DNA from: Dama dama
Lineage: Eukaryota; Chordata; Mammalia; Artiodactyla; Cervidae
Direction of reading: 5' to 3'
Assembly: GCF_033118175.1 (NCBI RefSeq)
Contig: NC_083701.1
Location: 55,007,001-55,071,000, forward strand
DNA: 64,000 bases
Part shown: in pieces, positions 58,655 through 64,000 of the stretch
Layout of the letters: each line of letters starts with the position of its first letter
Numbering within the stretch: the stretch's first letter is position 1
Made by a program: the position numbers and the translations under genes
Notes under the pieces: model-generated
Seen by the model: only the letters and a program-made list of their open reading frames with translations
Database searches by the model: none
Told to the model about the DNA's origin: nothing

Positions 58655-61539
58655 TATTCACTAGCTTTCACAAGATTCTCATCACCTCCTCCATGTAACC
58701 TTACTTTCCTGACTTACAATACCTTCCTTCTCGGAATTTCTACTGTAAAAATGATTTGAGATTTAATATAATTTTTTTCAAGTGAATAATCTCATCAATT
58801 GATTGTAAATCCTTGAGATGAGAGTCCATGCTATATATTCCATCCTTCTATTTCTCAAAATTGCATACATAGTAGGTTTTCACTAAAGGATTTGGTTAAT
58901 GGTACATGCTTTGATTTTTTGCTGTACTATAAATTACTTTCTATCATGTTTCTAAGACAACTGGGTTTCTGTGATTTTGCTCAATGTTTAAAGGAGGTAG
59001 AAAAAAGGAAACAGGGTGATTTATCTGTCTTAATTGACTTCATAATTTATCATATTATTTCTCCATTCACTGTAGTTTGCAACATGATATTTGGTCAGTT
59101 AAAGCTTTAATTAGGGATGTAAAACATGTGTTTTAAATATAACATCTTTATTTTGGGATGAACTAAGTGATTTGGGATGAATAGCTATGGGTTTCTATTA
59201 CAACAAAGAAAAAACATGGACTCACCCATTTTCAATCATGAACCATACTCAGAATTATACTGAAATAGTCTGAACTCTTTCATGCACATATTCATTAAAA
59301 TAAAAGGCACAAGGCCCTGTGTATGTTTCTCTGTTCCTGTTTATATGTCTTTGTGTATCTCTCACTGCCTTTCTACCCTCTCTCTTTGACTATACCCCTG
59401 CTAGTTTTGTCAATCTGTATTTGTCCCTGAAAACACTAATTATTTTCTCCAGATATGCAGGACTCCTGAAAAGCTCTTGGTTCTTAGTTTGTTCTGAAAT
59501 TACACTATTAAGAGCTTACTGAGCAAAACTCAACATTGATCAAATGGAAAAAGGAAGCACCACGAAGCTATAGCTCCAAGCAAAACCACTTTATGAGTGT
59601 GTGGCTGGACTGCCCATTAATGACACCGGTGTCCAGGTGGCCAAATTTATGTCCGCCCTCTTGATCTGATCACACAGAGCAGGGGATGAATTGGTAATGA
59701 ACCAGGCAGAAAACAGATGGTGATGCCACGTGTGTATGCTGCTGAAAAGCCTACAAAGGGGAAACATTAAATATGTGTCTTTAAATTTAAATTAGTGCAT
59801 TTCAAAAACACAGGCAATTGAGCTTTTGAAAATAGGCTGGCTGAATGTGTTTCATCTTATAGTTTTGAACTCTGATGTGTTTTGCGGAATAGCAACAGGC
59901 AAAATGGATGGTATGTCAGTTACCCTTTCTTTAGCTTCTCAATATCAGTGGTGCTCCACTATAATTAGGTGCTTGTGTGCAGTTCTTTGTCATTAAATTT
60001 GCTACACCCTAATTAGGAAATTTAGAAAATTCAAAAGACCACCATCTAAAAATTGGCACCAATTATTAAATATATTTTCTCAGATTATGATTTTTTTTAA
60101 CTTCACAGTACTGATTAAGTGCTGACATGATCTGTTTCTAAAACTTTTTTTTTTTATGTACAAACAGTATTTTATAAAAATGAATTAAATAACATTCTAC
60201 TGACTGCATGTATACTTCAGCTGTGTTGGAGATATTTGGATCTGGCTCTACCCAGAAATGATTATTTCTTTGATTTACACTCAGAGGCAAATAAAACTGG
60301 TGCTCAAATGCCAATCCAAACACATTCCAGAATAATTTTGGGGAAAAGCTACCACAAACTCACCCTATGATTCTGTGAGGGCCTTGGATGATTTAATACA
60401 AAACTACATAAAAATGAGTGTAGTTGAAGTTGGGTAAAGTTTATAGTGAGTCCAGAAACTGGTCTGGACTCCCTAGACAATGGAGTTACAGGAAATTGAG
60501 GCCCAGATAAAAGAAGGATAGGAGTGGTTTTTTCCCCACTACCTCACATCCCACATCTGCTCTGCATAAATCTCTGGGCTATTATTACCTGAGCAATTCC
60601 TTCTGTGTTCTTCCAGGTAAAACTCAAACTGTCCAAGTTCAAGGCAGATTCAATTTATATCTTAGACATGCCCAAATTTACCTAAAGTGGCAGAATTTCT
60701 TAGTGGTGCCAATTCTATACTACTGTATAGACTTATTTCTTAAATATAACCTCTCCCTTCCTCTGGTAGCAATGATGATAATGATTTTGAGAAAACTTAT
60801 TGTAACTTAAAAAAAATCTTTTATACAAATATATTAAAATGTTTACCAAGCGTCCTCATCCAGGAAACGTGGTAAATTTTTCACAAGCCTAGGAGACAAG
60901 AGGATGAATATAAGATGCTAATGCAACCTTTGCAGACAGTCCTGATTCTACTCTATCAGCTTCCCACCCTCCCTTTCTGCCCCTCATATTCCCTGTCTCT
61001 CTTTCTTCCTCTCTCTGTTTCTCTTTCTTTCCCACTCCACCAGCCCCTCTGTTTTCCCATAATCGGTCTCAACTTGAGAAAAACAATTCAGGAAAAGTTA
61101 TGGTCCATGATTTTTGTTGGAAATTATATGTTATTCAAAGCAGAAAAAACTCAAAAAGAACAATAAGAATCTTTGCCTCTTGTCATTGTTTCAAATGTGC
61201 AAAATTATGAAAATTAAGGTTCCAAACTGTCTGAAAGTCTGAGCAGCTAAAAAGCACAGGTTCACAAAGTCTATAGTAGAAACAGGAGGCTTTGATGGAT
61301 TGACTTAATCATGGAGGTACTTCTGCTCTGTGATCCAAAAAAACAAACAAACTGCCCCCCGCCCCCGACTGTTAACCACCCCCCCCCATTGTTAGACTGA
61401 ACAATTCAAACTTGTAATTTGATTATAAATTCCCTGAAGATAGGACTTTGGGGTTTAAAGCATTGCTTTCCCAGATCATTTAACATGGGACTTATAATAA
61501 GTAATCTTTCTGCAGAGCTTTGTTATTTTTTAAATTTGG
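58655..61539. other. Unique intergenic DNA, possible conserved segment
   Basis: No repeats recognised apart from pyrimidine-rich runs (60970-61040) and C-runs at 61355-61387. Positions 59560-60090 carry homeodomain-type TAATTAG sites and a 12-base palindrome; see findings. Confidence 0.5.
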
Positions 61540-61625
61540 CCTCTACAAGACTGTGAGGTACAATAAGCAAATAGTGGTATTCCCATTTGACACAACAGGA
61601 AACAGACTCAGTGAGTAATTTATCT
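61540..61625 (+). mobile_element. MIR-like fragment
   Basis: actgtgaggtacaataagca, tattcccatttgacacaaca and ggaaacagactcagtgag follow the MIR middle loosely. Confidence 0.5.
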
Positions 61626-62628
61626 ACATCTATGGTTCTTTTTATACCAGGCTATCAACTAATATTTGTTCAGTAATGAATCTGAAATTGGCAGCCAAAT
61701 GTTCTATGAAACTGTAGAGGTGTTTCCTCCAGGACTAAACAGCTATTATAACTAAATTTAAGGCCTGTTTCCATCATCTTATTCAAAATTTTGACACCAA
61801 AACTTGGTTCTGTCTAGTTTAAACATAAAAAGCACTTATATAGCTTTACTGAACACCAAAGGTCAAGCAATATGACCCATATTAGGATAAATAAGTCTTG
61901 CCTTTGCACATTCCTCACTCATTCTCAAAACATATATAGTGTCGTCTTATCTGCCAGTGCCTGCGCTGTGCATTGGGAGGAGTGGTATGTGAAAAATACA
62001 TGGTGCATGCCCTCAAGCAGCATGAAGTTTAGCAATGAAAACAGACCTGCAAAGCGGTACTTGAACACTTTGAATACAAAGTGTTAAAAGTGAGCTGTGA
62101 ATAAATTACTCTGTTAAAACAAAGGTTCTGCCACCATTTGCAAAGAGACCAGTTCAATTCAATAGACCCAGTCTTACACATTTACTTAGGGATCTGTCAT
62201 TATAAAGTTCTTTCCCAAGTCCAGGGAATATCTGTTGCTTTCCTGCAGTGTTAAGGTGACTTACAAAGTTGGACAGTTGGTGTTTGTCCACGATGCTGAT
62301 TCTCAGGCAATGTTTTTTGAAAGAATGGAACACTTTCCAAGTTCAACATCACTGCATTTAAGGATTCATTGGGGTTTACATCCATTCCTCAAAAATTCAA
62401 ATACCCCTTAAGGGTTTTTGTAGTTTAAATACAATCTTTGATACACAGGCATATAATTTTAGATTAACATCTTTAACAAAGGAGGAGGCAACCTCAAATG
62501 TTGAAAACTAATATTTAAAAACATGTAACAATCATTTTAATATCGAAATTAAAAAGAAAACAAAAATTATCTATAATCTCTTCTTCCAAAAGAGCATTCC
62601 TTAGTGTGTTTATTTCTACTTTTTAATG
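61626..62628. other. Unique intergenic DNA
   Basis: A stretch around 61960-62090 resembles ancient interspersed repeats; family not assigned. Confidence 0.45.
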
Positions 62629-62843
62629 TGCTGACTCATTTGAAAAGACCCTGACACTGAGAAAGATTGAGGACAGGAGGAGAAGTGGACAACAGAGGAT
62701 GAGATGGTTGGATGGCGTCACTGGCTCAATGGACATGGGTTTGGGTGAACTCCGGGAGTTGGTGATGGACAGGGAGGCCTGGCATGCTGCAGTTCATCAG
62801 GTCACAAAGAGTTGGACATGACTGAGCAACTAAACTGAACTGA
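62629..62843 (+). mobile_element. BovB LINE 3' end
   Basis: From gctgactcatttgaaaagac to the terminus gcaactaaactgaactga; little diverged. Confidence 0.93.
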
Positions 62844-64000
62844 ATGCATTGATCCACTGAAAAATAAAATTGGAATCATAAAAATTTAAGCATGGCTTTA
62901 CAACTGTTTTATAATTTATATTTATTTATAATTATTCTGTAATTTCCCTCAATCATTAAAATAAAATAATATATATTATTTTTAAATAAACTATTTATTT
63001 ATTCCTATATTTTACTGTTGTAGGTGTAATGTGTTTTAGGAGAAAATCCTAGAAATAAAATGTTGGTCAGTTGAGAGTTTGTATATTTTAAGATTTTTAT
63101 TATTATTCCATATTCCATTATAGAAAGTTTATCATAATTTTTATTCCCACCAATAGTGCATGAAAATGCTGTATTTTGAGATCTAATTGAAAGGAAAAAA
63201 AGTAATGAATACAAGTATGTTTTATATGTAGAGCACAGAGAGAGAATGATGATAGCTAATAGTCACTGTTTAAGAGCAGCTATGTTATTAAATCACAAGT
63301 TTTAATAACCATCTAAATGAGATTTTAAAACCTTAATAATAAGATGCTTTCTCCTCTCAGGTAGAAAGCTATGCTATCACATTTAATTCTAAACTTCCTC
63401 TTGAGAAAAACTGTCTTTTATCCTTAATTATTCATGCCTTGGTACCCAAAGCATTTCAGGGACCTACCTGAGATACTTAAAATACACTGATTGAATCATT
63501 TAGGTATAGACTTCAACTTGAAGAAAGAAGTTTCTGTTCAAAACTTAAAACAAATAATGTATTATCAGGTTGTATTATGAGTAATCAAAACTTTCTGCTT
63601 TCCATGAAACAATCAATCCATGCAACATGGATTAGCTGGCCAACCTCATCCCTCCAATAGCTCAAGTCCAGTAAGAAGAAAGACTTGTAAGCAGGATTAG
63701 GTACGTAACATGTGGAGATCTGTACAAAACAAAAAATGTTGAGCGTCTTCTTCAAAACATCTGAATTTCAAGATAGCCATGGGCAGCATTAAATTCACAT
63801 GCTGCAGTGGAAATGGAGCTCTCATTCTGGACAGTTCTAGTAGCTCCACCAATTAGTATATGGTAATCAACATAAACCTGATTGTTTTCAGAAAAAAAAA
63901 CTACAGACACTGAATCAAACCTGCAGAAAAAGCAATAGGCATATTTGGACCTGCTGGATTACCAGCTAGATATTACATAGTATGTATTGTTTAAAGACTG
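62844..64000. other. Unique intergenic DNA
   Basis: AT-rich; no repeat or exon recognised. Confidence 0.6.

Larger units (their letters stand above)
25501..64000. other. Intergenic DNA downstream of RSPO2
   Basis: No exon, CpG-island promoter or RNA gene is recognisable here. The open frames are fragments of L1 and BovB proteins or short random frames. In other mammals the next gene on this side of RSPO2 is ANGPT1, several hundred kilobases away (from memory of the human map), which fits a gene-free stretch. Confidence 0.7.

Overview
This is nuclear DNA from a ruminant mammal, most likely a bovid or another pecoran. BovB LINEs, Bov-tA SINEs and a dimeric Bov-A2 element with an (AGC)n tail occur together here, and that combination is characteristic of ruminants. 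The species cannot be decided from the sequence alone.

The one host gene I can support is the 3' end of RSPO2 (R-spondin 2) on the + strand. Positions 1-23622 are read as its last intron. A splice acceptor ends at 23622, and the terminal coding exon (23623-23738) encodes the basic C-terminal tail that ends in ATDRANQ. A repeat-free 3' UTR of about 1.75 kb follows, ending after an AATAAA at 25475-25480. Everything from about 25.5 kb to 64 kb is downstream intergenic DNA with no further host gene that I can see.

The intron holds scattered MIRs, Bov-tA and BovB fragments, one rearranged L1 (5.29-7.68 kb) and a small L1 with a 5' inversion at 19.3 kb. The last 4 kb of the intron and the 3' UTR are almost free of repeats. 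Intergenic layout: a nested L1/L1/BovB block at 26.4-33.6 kb; a young L1 in the opposite orientation at 35.5-37.7 kb; an L1 5'-UTR-like tandem array at 42.6-44.06 kb; a cluster of BovB copies at 44.2-51.1 kb, one of them split by a poly(A)-tailed retrocopy that later took in tRNA-derived SINEs; a broken L1 ORF1 followed by an old L1 at 50.06-57.0 kb; an LTR split by Bov-A2 at 58 kb; and mostly unique DNA with one BovB tail from 58.7 kb to the end.

All L1 and BovB reading frames are truncated or interrupted, so none should be read as a host gene. I found no new biological system. The observations most worth a second look are the RSPO2 terminal exon and its 3' UTR, two twin-priming L1 inversions, the candidate retrocopy with a 14-base target duplication, and two L1 copies that jump from 5' UTR straight into ORF2. 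Repeat family names come from recalled consensus sequences and were not checked by a database search.
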